DNA from: JBOHPP01 sp050731755
GTDB taxonomy: Bacteria; Methylomirabilota; Methylomirabilia; Rokubacteriales; CSP1-6
Direction: 5' to 3'
Length of the DNA: 12,584 nucleotides
NCBI GenBank assembly: GCA_050731755.1
Contig: JBOHPP010000133.1
Coordinates: 1-12,584, forward strand
Positions 6,083 to 11,366 of this stretch are shown here, piece after piece; positions within the stretch are counted from its first letter, which is position 1; each line of letters starts with the position of its first letter. The position numbers and the translations under genes are program-made. The notes below the pieces were generated by a model. The model saw only the letters and a list, made by a program, of their open reading frames with translations, was not told the DNA's origin and ran no database searches.

Positions 6083-7213
6083 GTGAGGCGTCTGCTCGGC
6101 CTGCTCTGGGCAGGCGCCTTCGCGTTCTTCCTCTCCTTCTTTCTCCTGATCTCCGCGGTCCCGCTCTACGCGCGTGGGCTGGGCGCCTCCGATGCGGCCA
6201 TCGGCGTCATCATGGGATGCTTCGCGGTGACCGCCATGCTGCTCCGCCCGTGGACGGGCTGGGCGGCCGATCGTTACGGCCGCCGTCCGTTCATGGTGGC
6301 CGGGGCCGTTGTGTTCTTCGTCTCGTCCCTGGCGTACTACGCCGCCGGCGGGGCCGGCGCGCTCGTGCTCGTGCGGCTGCTTCACGGCGCCGGCATGGGT
6401 CTCTACCCCACCGCGGCCAGCGCGATGGTGGCCGACCTGGCGCCGCCCCACCGCCGCGCCGAGTTCCTGGGCCTGTTCGGCGTCGCCGGCAGCCTGGCCT
6501 TGGCGCTCGGCCCCGTCACCGGCATCGTGCTCGCCGAGGGCCTGGGATTCGGAGCGCTGTTCGTCGTATCAGGCGTGGTGGGGCTGGTGGCGCTCGGGCT
6601 CACCATCACCGCGCGGGAGACCCTGGGGACGATGGGCACGCAGCCCTTCAGTCTCGCGGGGACCGTGAGCCAGGCGGCGCTCTTCCCCTCGCTGGTGCTG
6701 CTGTTCCTCATGCTGCCGTACGGCACGCAGATCACCTTCGTGCCGCTGCACGCGCACGCCCAGGGCGTCAACCCGGGCGTCTTCTTCCTGGTTCACGCCG
6801 TGACCCTCGCCCTCGTACGCGCGCCGGCCGGGCGCCTGTCCGATCGCGTGGGGAGGGCGCCCGTCGCCGCTGGCGGCCTGGCGCTGGGCGCGGCCGCCCT
6901 GGTCGTCCTCGGCTTCGGTGAAGGCCTGCTCGGGCTGGCCCTGGCCGGCGGGCTCTACGGTGTGGCGTTCGGCGTGGCCCAGCCCGCGCTGATGGCGTGG
7001 TGCGTGGACGGCGCGGCCCCCGGCGACCGCGGCCGAGCCATGGGGACTTTCTTCACCGCGCTGGAGCTCGGGATCGCCGTGGGGGCGATGTCGTCGGGGC
7101 TGGCCGTCGCCCGCTGGGGCGTCCCGCTCACGTTCCTGGCCAACGCGGCCGTCGCGCTGGCCGGCGCCGCGGTGGCGCTCAGGGCCCACCGGGGGTGGGC
7201 CTACGCACGATGA
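6083..7213 (+). CDS. Major facilitator superfamily (MFS) transporter
   Basis: A 376-aa polytopic inner-membrane protein with about 12 hydrophobic segments in two six-helix halves. Motif A in the TM2-TM3 loop reads G-W-A-A-D-R-Y-G-R-R (59-68). The second half repeats it as G-R-L-S-D-R-V-G-R. R98 in R-L-L-H-G-A-G-M-G fits motif B. These features match the drug:H+ antiporter and sugar or metabolite efflux branch of MFS, although the protein is somewhat shorter than the usual 400 residues. The GTG at 6083 is preferred because it opens seven bases after the upstream stop and directly precedes TM1. No clear SD is present, so translational coupling is likely. The stop overlaps the methyltransferase start (ATGA at 7210-7213). 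Export of the product of the neighbouring hydrolase and methyltransferase is a reasonable guess, not shown by the sequence. Confidence 0.92.
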   Translation: MRRLLGLLWAGAFAFFLSFFLLISAVPLYARGLGASDAAIGVIMGCFAVTAMLLRPWTGWAADRYGRRPFMVAGAVVFFVSSLAYYAAGGAGALVLVRLLHGAGMGLYPTAASAMVADLAPPHRRAEFLGLFGVAGSLALALGPVTGIVLAEGLGFGALFVVSGVVGLVALGLTITARETLGTMGTQPFSLAGTVSQAALFPSLVLLFLMLPYGTQITFVPLHAHAQGVNPGVFFLVHAVTLALVRAPAGRLSDRVGRAPVAAGGLALGAAALVVLGFGEGLLGLALAGGLYGVAFGVAQPALMAWCVDGAAPGDRGRAMGTFFTALELGIAVGAMSSGLAVARWGVPLTFLANAAVALAGAAVALRAHRGWAYAR

Positions 7214-8046
7214 CGCTACGAGACGACGAGCCGTCGTTGCCGCCCGAAGTCCTGGCCTACTACGCCCGAGGCGGGGAAGCGCCACGCTTGTCGCGCGGCC
7301 ACGGTCTGCTCGAGGGCGCGCGGACGCGGGAGATCATCTCGCGCCATCTGCCGGCGCCGCCTCGTGTCGTCGTCGACGTCGGAGGCGGCCCCGGGATCTA
7401 CGCGTGCTGGCTGGCCGGCCTCGGCCACGATGTCCACCTGGTCGACGCGAGCCCGCTCCACATCGAGCAGGCCCAGGCCGCGTCGGAGCGGCAGCCGACC
7501 TCTCCCCTCACGAGCGTGCGCCGGGGTGACGCCCGGCGGCTCGTTCAGGCCGAGGCCAGCGTCGATGCCGTTCTCCTCCTCGGTCCCCTCTATCACCTCA
7601 CCGAACGGGCCGACCGTCTGGCCGCGCTCCGCGAGGCGCGCCGGATCCTCAAGGTCGACGGCGTGCTCTTCGCCGCCGCGGTCACGCGCTTCGCGTCGCT
7701 GCTCGACGGGCTCGTCAGCGGATACCTGGGCGACACCGAGTACGTCCGCATCGTGGAGGACGACCTCAAAACCGGCCAGCACCGGAATCCGACGCCACGC
7801 GATTACTTCACGACATCGTTCTTCCACCTCCCCGAGGAGCTGGAGCGGGAGGTGACGGAGGCCGGGTTCGTCATCGAGGAGCTGGTCGGTGTGGAAGGTC
7901 CCGGCTGGCTGTTGTCAGATCTGGAAATGCGCTGGACGGATCCGGAGCAGCGCCGCCAGCTGCTCGACGCCGCGCGGGCCGTCGAACGGGCGCCGAGCCT
8001 CCTCGGGCTCAGCCCGCACCTCGTGGCCGTCGGAAAGAAGCGCTGA
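7210..8046 (+). CDS. Class I SAM-dependent methyltransferase
   Basis: A 278-aa cytoplasmic protein with a Rossmann-type methyltransferase core. Motif I V-V-D-V-G-G-G-P-G is at 54-62 and binds S-adenosylmethionine. The acidic residue ending beta-2 is D79 (H-L-V-D-A-S). G-D-A at 106-108 is followed by the L-L-G-P-L-Y-H-L-T-E-R strand (122-132), a signature of the UbiE/small-molecule methyltransferase group. Residues 35-50 contain a helical N-terminal lid. The acceptor cannot be inferred. The start is set by the ATGA overlap with the MFS stop, making this the fourth and last gene of the operon. Its stop is separated by 21 bases, filled by a GC-rich hairpin, from the convergent molybdoenzyme gene. 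Length is ordinary for the family and no key motif is missing. Confidence 0.92.
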   Translation: MTLRDDEPSLPPEVLAYYARGGEAPRLSRGHGLLEGARTREIISRHLPAPPRVVVDVGGGPGIYACWLAGLGHDVHLVDASPLHIEQAQAASERQPTSPLTSVRRGDARRLVQAEASVDAVLLLGPLYHLTERADRLAALREARRILKVDGVLFAAAVTRFASLLDGLVSGYLGDTEYVRIVEDDLKTGQHRNPTPRDYFTTSFFHLPEELEREVTEAGFVIEELVGVEGPGWLLSDLEMRWTDPEQRRQLLDAARAVERAPSLLGLSPHLVAVGKKR

Positions 8047-8066
8047 CCGGCGGCCCGGCCCGCCGG
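8047..8066. terminator. GC hairpin filling the convergent gap
   Basis: Seven-base arms CCGGCGG (8047-8053) and CCGCCGG (8060-8066) flank a six-base loop. The hairpin begins on the first base after the methyltransferase stop and ends two bases before the minus-strand stop. It has no T-run on either side, so it is not a classical intrinsic terminator, but it could slow polymerase or protect both 3' ends. Confidence 0.45.
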
Positions 8067-8067
8067 G

Positions 8068-8751
8068 CTACGATCGCTCGCGCAACTTGCGCGCGGCCTC
8101 CGCGCGCATCTTCTGCATGGCGTGCGTCTCCTGGTCGGAGTAGCGCTCCTCCTTCCAGGGGTCGGCGTGCATGTGGTAGCCGTTCTGCTCCCAGAAGCCG
8201 GGCGGGTTGACGTCGAGGAACTCGAAGCCGCGGACCCACTTGGCGCTCTTCCAGAAATACAGCCTGGGCACGACGAGGCGGCAGGGGCCGCCGTGGTCGG
8301 GCTCGAGCTCGCGGCCGTTGTGACGGAGGGCCAGCAGCGCGTCGTCCTGGGCCAGGTCCTCCAGCGCGAGGTTCGTCGTGTAGTCCGGGTCGGCGTGGAC
8401 CATGACGTGCCTCGCCTCGGGCATGGGACGGACCCGGCTGAGGATCTCCCCGATCGGCACCCCCTCCCACTCGTTATCGAGCTTCGACCAGCGGGTGACG
8501 CAGTGGACGTCCGAGGTGATCCGGACCCGGGGGAGCCGGAGGAACTCCGGCCACGTCCACACCACTTCCTGCTCGACCAGGCCGAAGCACCGGAAGGTCC
8601 AGCGCCCGAGATCGGCGCGGGGCGTGAGCCCGTAGGTCAAGACCGGCCACTTGGTGGTCAGCGTCTGCCCGGGAGGGACGCGATTGGCCAGCGCGGGATC
8701 GATCTGCTTCATCCGCCGATGCCTCCACAACTCGAAAATCAGACGTGCCAT
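8068..8751 (-). CDS. Sulfite oxidase-like molybdopterin-dependent oxidoreductase, cytoplasmic form
   Basis: A 227-aa protein of the sulfite oxidase/YedY molybdopterin fold. The molybdenum-ligating cysteine is probably C84 in D-V-H-C-V-T-R-W-S. H-G-G-P-C-R-L-V-V-P (153-162) followed by W-K-S-A-K-W-V (167-173) is the cofactor-pocket signature. The N-terminus (M-A-R-L-I-F-E-L-W) is not a twin-arginine or Sec signal, so unlike YedY/MsrP it should stay in the cytoplasm. No heme domain or cytochrome partner is encoded nearby. The electron acceptor and substrate (sulfite or an oxidised sulfur or nitrogen compound) are unknown. The C-terminal 30 residues are charged and rich in Glu and Arg. The ATG at 8751 lacks an SD and has TATAGT eleven bases upstream. 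It is transcribed divergently from the NYN gene and convergently with the methyltransferase. Confidence 0.9.
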   Translation of the reverse strand: MARLIFELWRHRRMKQIDPALANRVPPGQTLTTKWPVLTYGLTPRADLGRWTFRCFGLVEQEVVWTWPEFLRLPRVRITSDVHCVTRWSKLDNEWEGVPIGEILSRVRPMPEARHVMVHADPDYTTNLALEDLAQDDALLALRHNGRELEPDHGGPCRLVVPRLYFWKSAKWVRGFEFLDVNPPGFWEQNGYHMHADPWKEERYSDQETHAMQKMRAEAARKLRERS

Positions 8752-8762
8752 GCGCGGGTCCC

Positions 8763-8775
8763 ACTATACAATAGT
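8763..8775. promoter_or_regulatory. Symmetric divergent promoter between the molybdoenzyme and NYN genes
   Basis: ACTATACAATAGT is a quasi-palindrome with perfect 5-bp arms (ACTAT/ATAGT) around ACA. Read on the plus strand it contains TACAAT (8767-8772), which serves the NYN gene at 8824. Read on the minus strand it contains TATAGT (8768-8763), eleven bases before the ATG at 8751. The two -10 elements therefore overlap. No -35 match is evident on either side. The minus-strand mRNA would have a leader of only a few bases. Confidence 0.45.
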
Positions 8776-8823
8776 CGGCGGCGGCGTGGTCTCGGGCCGC
8801 TCACGCCGGAGAAAGGAAGGAGC

Positions 8824-9591
8824 ATGAACGGAGAGCGCAAGCTGGCGTTGTTCATCGACTTCGAGAACATCGCCCGCGGCGTCAAGGAAGCCCAGTACAA
8901 GCAGTTCGAGATCGAGTTGGTGCTCAAGCGGCTGCTCGAGAAGGGCAAGATCATCGTGCGGCGCGCCTACGCCGACTGGAACCGGTTCACCGAGTACAAG
9001 CGACCCTTCCACGAGTGGGCCATCGAGCTGATCGACGTCCCCCAGAGTCGCTATAGCGGCAAGAACTCCGCGGATATCCGGATGGTGGTCGACGCCCTCG
9101 ACCTCGCCTACGGCAAGACCCACGTCGACACGTTCACGCTGGTGTCGGGCGACTCCGACTTCTCCCCGCTGGTGTCGAAGCTCAGAGAGAATGACCGCTA
9201 CGTCATCGGGCTCGGCGTCAAGTCGTCGTCCTCGGACCTCCTGGTGGCCAACTGCGACGAGTTCATCTTCTACGAGGACCTCATCCGCGAGACCAAGAAG
9301 ACGAACCTCCTGCGCGGCCTGCCCGAGAAGAAGGCCGAGGCCATGGCCCAGCTCATCGACGCCATCCAGGCCCTCATGCGGGAGAACAAGGAGACGCTGT
9401 GGGGGTCGATGGTCAAGCAGACGATGATCCGCAAGAACCCCGCCTTCAACGAGTCCTACTACGGGTACTCGACCTTCTCGAAGCTGCTGGAGGACGCGGA
9501 AAAGCAGAAGATCGTCACCCTCGAGCGCGACGAGAAGAGCGGCACCTACGTCATCACCTCGCTCAGCGAGGAGACTGGCCGCGCGGCATGA
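8824..9591 (+). CDS. NYN (LabA/DUF88-type PIN-like) domain protein with C-terminal LOTUS/OST-HTH domain
   Basis: A 255-aa cytoplasmic protein. Residues 1-150 form an NYN domain, a PIN/FLAP-like nuclease fold expected to act on RNA with divalent metal. The acidic active-site residues are intact: D12 and N15 in F-I-D-F-E-N, D84 and D90 in S-A-D-I-R-M-V-V-D, and D110/D112 in S-G-D-S-D-F. Residues about 170-250 match a LOTUS/OST-HTH domain (helical, with G-Y-S-T-F-S-K-L-L and T-Y-V-I-T), a putative RNA- or protein-binding module often fused to NYN. The pairing is widespread, but its bacterial role is poorly defined. The ATG at 8824 has a purine-rich GAAAGGAAGGAG run just upstream. It is divergent from the molybdoenzyme and convergent on the DoxX gene, with no toxin-antitoxin partner adjacent. 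The composition matches its neighbours. Confidence 0.93.
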   Translation: MNGERKLALFIDFENIARGVKEAQYKQFEIELVLKRLLEKGKIIVRRAYADWNRFTEYKRPFHEWAIELIDVPQSRYSGKNSADIRMVVDALDLAYGKTHVDTFTLVSGDSDFSPLVSKLRENDRYVIGLGVKSSSSDLLVANCDEFIFYEDLIRETKKTNLLRGLPEKKAEAMAQLIDAIQALMRENKETLWGSMVKQTMIRKNPAFNESYYGYSTFSKLLEDAEKQKIVTLERDEKSGTYVITSLSEETGRAA

Positions 9592-9599
9592 CCACGAAG

Positions 9600-9628
9600 T
9601 TGGAGGGGGCAGCGGCCGCCCCCTCCAA
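9600..9628. terminator. 11-bp perfect GC-rich hairpin after the NYN gene
   Basis: Arms TTGGAGGGGGC (9600-9610) and GCCCCCTCCAA (9618-9628) pair perfectly around a seven-base loop, starting nine bases after the NYN stop. It is followed by AAACCTCC rather than a T-run, so it may act as a non-canonical or Rho-assisted terminator, or as a 3'-end stabiliser. Confidence 0.55.
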
Positions 9629-9659
9629 ACCTCCCCATTCGCGCGGGGTGTGACACGGG

Positions 9660-9674
9660 GCGGGCGAAGCCCGC
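9660..9674. terminator. 6-bp hairpin just after the DoxX gene
   Basis: GCGGGC (9660-9665) and GCCCGC (9669-9674) flank a three-base loop. On the minus strand it lies eight bases after the DoxX stop (9683-9685). It has no U-tract. With the 9600-9628 hairpin it fills the convergent interval between the NYN and DoxX genes. Confidence 0.4.
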
Positions 9675-9682
9675 GCTCGAAG

Positions 9683-10135
9683 CTAGTCGCCGCCCAGGGG
9701 GGCGATGAGGCGGTCGATCGAGAAGATCCCGGCCCCACCCACCAGGATGGCCAGGGCCATGGCGATCAGCGCGACGTTGAACTCGAAGCCGTGGCCTTTA
9801 CCCGGAGTCATCGACCAGTTGAGGAAGAACCCCTGCCCGGCGTGGACCTTGGCGATGGCCACCAGCATGACGACGATGAGGCCGAGCGCGGCCGGCCGAC
9901 TCAGGAAGCCCACGATGAGGGCGATGCCGCCCAGGAACTCGATGAGGGCGGCGATGACCGTCGCCGCCGGAGGAATGCCCAGCCCCTTCTGGAAATAGTC
10001 GATGGTGCCCTTCAGGCCGTAGCCGCCGAACCAGCCCAGCACCTTTTGCGCCCCATGGGCGAAGAAGACGACGCCGAGGCCCAGACGCACCAACAGGTGA
10101 GCCCAGGAAGGGTACGTCGCAAAGATCGCGTCCAT
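9683..10135 (-). CDS. DoxX-family membrane protein
   Basis: A 150-aa DoxX-type integral membrane protein with four hydrophobic segments at about 12-30, 57-78, 82-98 and 118-138. Conserved family landmarks are R17 with F-F-A-H-G-A-Q-K-V-L-G-W-F-G-G (24-38), E66-F-L-G-G, R80, H98, the G-F-F segment near 102 and E118. DoxX relatives include the thiosulfate:quinone oxidoreductase small subunit and actinobacterial DoxX proteins that associate with SodA and a sulfurtransferase in thiol-stress resistance. No such partner is present here, so the biochemical role is open. The ATG at 10135 has a strong purine-rich SD (GGAGGGAGGAG) four to six bases upstream. It is transcribed divergently from the Rieske gene across a 172-bp interval and ends in a convergent hairpin zone. 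Confidence 0.93.
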   Translation of the reverse strand: MDAIFATYPSWAHLLVRLGLGVVFFAHGAQKVLGWFGGYGLKGTIDYFQKGLGIPPAATVIAALIEFLGGIALIVGFLSRPAALGLIVVMLVAIAKVHAGQGFFLNWSMTPGKGHGFEFNVALIAMALAILVGGAGIFSIDRLIAPLGGD

Positions 10136-10152
10136 GCGCTCCTCCCTCCACG

Positions 10153-10181
10153 TTGCACGTCGGTTGACGGCGGCGTATTCT
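10153..10181 (+). promoter_or_regulatory. Weak candidate promoter upstream of the Rieske gene
   Basis: TTGCAC (10153-10158) and TATTCT (10176-10181) are separated by 17 bases in the 172-bp divergent interval. The matches are three and four of six. The implied leader to the ATG at 10308 would be about 120 nt, and it contains no structure I can assign. No other element in this interval is convincing. Confidence 0.25.
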
Positions 10182-10307
10182 TAGGCCGGTCGTGAGCCAC
10201 GATCGGACCCGACGCCCACTTCGGCGGGGAGTGTACACCATCGCCGGGCGCTCGGTGCTGTCGTTGGGAACGCTGCCGATCGACGTCGACCGCACGACGC
10301 GACGACC

Positions 10308-10616
10308 ATGCCGTTCGTGAAAGTCGCCAACCGCAACGAGATCCCCGTCGGCCGTGGCCGGCTCGTGGAGACAAACGGCCACCTGGTGGCGGTCTTCAAC
10401 GCGGGTGGCGGGCGCTTCTCCGCCTGTGGCGCCATCTGCCCCCACGAGGACGGACCGCTGGCCGACGGCTGGCTCGAGGGCGACGTGGTGGTGTGCCCGT
10501 GGCACGGCTTCGACTACGAGCTCCAGACGGGGCGCTGCCGGGTCGACCCCGACCTCTCGATCCCCATCTACGGCGTGCGGACCGTGGGGGACACCGTCGA
10601 GGTGGATCTGCCGTGA
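10308..10616 (+). CDS. Rieske [2Fe-2S] ferredoxin
   Basis: A 102-aa soluble single-domain Rieske protein. The cluster ligands are intact in the pattern C44-P-H46, then 16 residues, then C63-P-W-H66. The following G-F-D-Y and the G-R-C at 75-77 are usual for oxygenase-type Rieske ferredoxins and NirD-like proteins, which pass electrons to a dioxygenase or reductase in the cytoplasm. No Rieske oxygenase alpha subunit or ferredoxin reductase is encoded in the window, so the partner is unknown. The ATG at 10308 begins the Rieske beta fold directly (M-P-F-V-K-V-A) and has no SD. The stop overlaps the cupin start (GTGA, 10613-10616), so the two are translationally coupled. It is the first gene of the rightward block and is divergent from DoxX. 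Confidence 0.93.
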   Translation: MPFVKVANRNEIPVGRGRLVETNGHLVAVFNAGGGRFSACGAICPHEDGPLADGWLEGDVVVCPWHGFDYELQTGRCRVDPDLSIPIYGVRTVGDTVEVDLP

Positions 10617-10939
10617 CGGCTTCGCCGGTGACTCTCTACGTCAACGCCGCCGATCGCCCGTGGATGGAACGCCGGCCGGGCGTGCAGTGGAAGGTGCTGT
10701 GGGAGGAGGGCAACCATCGGGCCGTGCTCATGCGCTACGCGCCCGGCGCCACGATCCCCCGCCACCGGCACCTGGGCGAGGAGCAGATCTTCGTGCTCGA
10801 AGGCAGCGTGACCGACGACACCGGCACCTGCACCAGCGGCAATTACGCCCGGCGGCCGCCGGGCTGCATCCATACCGTGACCAGCCGCGACGGCGCGCTC
10901 GTGCTCGCCATCATGTCGGGCGGGACCGAGCCGGGCTAG
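10613..10939 (+). CDS. Small single-domain cupin protein
   Basis: A 108-aa cupin. Motif 1 is present as G45-A-T-I-P-R-H51-R-H53-L-G-E-E57, and motif 2 as G76-x5-P82-P-G84-C-I-H87. The four metal ligands H51, H53, E57 and H87 are all intact, so a mononuclear metal site is expected. Small cupins of this type include ChrR-like anti-sigma cupins, dioxygenases and isomerases; no sigma factor or zinc-binding domain is present to support ChrR. The start is a GTG overlapping the Rieske stop in a 4-bp GTGA. Co-expression with a Rieske ferredoxin suggests metal- or redox-dependent chemistry, but no substrate can be named. It ends 33 bases before the XRE gene, across an A-rich leader. Confidence 0.88.
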   Translation: MTASPVTLYVNAADRPWMERRPGVQWKVLWEEGNHRAVLMRYAPGATIPRHRHLGEEQIFVLEGSVTDDTGTCTSGNYARRPPGCIHTVTSRDGALVLAIMSGGTEPG

Positions 10940-10972
10940 CGCTGGCCGCGAGAAAACAAACAGAGGAAAACC

Positions 10973-11329
10973 GTGGCTGAGCGAGCCGTCCCCCATGTGC
11001 GGAAGTTCCTCGGACAGCGACTTCGCACGCTCCGCAAGCAGCGCGGGCTGAGCCAGGAGCGTCTTGGCCAGAAGTCCCGGCTGAGCGGCAAGTTCATCGG
11101 CGAGGTCGAGCGGGGCGAGAAATCGATCTCGATAGACAGTCTCTATCACGTGGCCATGGCCCTGGAAGTGCCGTTGCGCCATCTGACCGACGTGAGACCC
11201 GGCCGGCGGGCCGTCGTGCCCAGTGAGGAGGCCGAGCGACTCTTCGCGCTCGTCTCCGCCCACCGGCGGCCCGGCGAGGTGCGGCGGGCCCTGCACGTGG
11301 TCCGCGCCATGCTCGGCGGCACTGGCTGA
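10973..11329 (+). CDS. XRE-family helix-turn-helix transcriptional regulator
   Basis: A 118-aa cytoplasmic DNA-binding protein. Residues 13-71 are an HTH_3/Cro-CI domain (L-R-T-L-R-K-Q-R-G-L-S-Q-E-R-L-G, then S-G-K-F-I-G-E-V-E-R-G-E-K, then a final helix). The C-terminal 45 residues (R-P-G-R-R to the end) are basic and helical, with no ligand-binding domain, so it is probably a short dimeric repressor. The GTG at 10973 is preceded by AGAGG about seven bases upstream, within an A-rich leader. It follows the cupin by 33 bases and precedes the aminotransferase by 37 bases on the same strand. It could regulate the Rieske-cupin unit, the aminotransferase, or itself; no operator is demonstrable. 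Confidence 0.92.
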   Translation: MAERAVPHVRKFLGQRLRTLRKQRGLSQERLGQKSRLSGKFIGEVERGEKSISIDSLYHVAMALEVPLRHLTDVRPGRRAVVPSEEAERLFALVSAHRRPGEVRRALHVVRAMLGGTG

Positions 11330-11335
11330 TACAAT
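11327..11335 (+). promoter_or_regulatory. Extended -10 promoter overlapping the XRE stop codon
   Basis: TGATACAAT fits TG-n-TAnnnT, with the TGA of the XRE stop supplying the TG. The predicted start is near 11342, leaving a leader of about 25 nt before the aminotransferase ATG (11367). The aminotransferase may therefore have its own promoter in addition to read-through. Confidence 0.4.
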
Positions 11336-11342
11336 GCGACGA

Positions 11343-11355
11343 GCCCCTGAGGGGC
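11343..11355 (+). promoter_or_regulatory. 5' hairpin next to the aminotransferase ribosome-binding site
   Basis: GCCCC-TGA-GGGGC pairs five bases around a triloop and ends two bases before AGGAGG (11357-11362), which lies four bases upstream of the ATG. If transcription starts near 11342 the hairpin would sit at the extreme 5' end and could protect the mRNA or influence translation. Short GC stems occur often by chance at this base composition. Confidence 0.25.
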
Positions 11356-11366
11356 GAGGAGGCCAA

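Noticed and set aside
10192..10320. 42-codon GTG-started frame overlapping the Rieske start
   Set aside because: There is no SD, no recognisable features, an Arg-rich composition and an overlap of the Rieske N-terminus.
4505..10985. Identical GTGGCTGAGCG starts of the tandem zinc-motif gene (4505) and the XRE gene (10973)
   Set aside because: The identity covers only about 12 bases and reflects the common M-A-E-R start. The proteins are otherwise unrelated.
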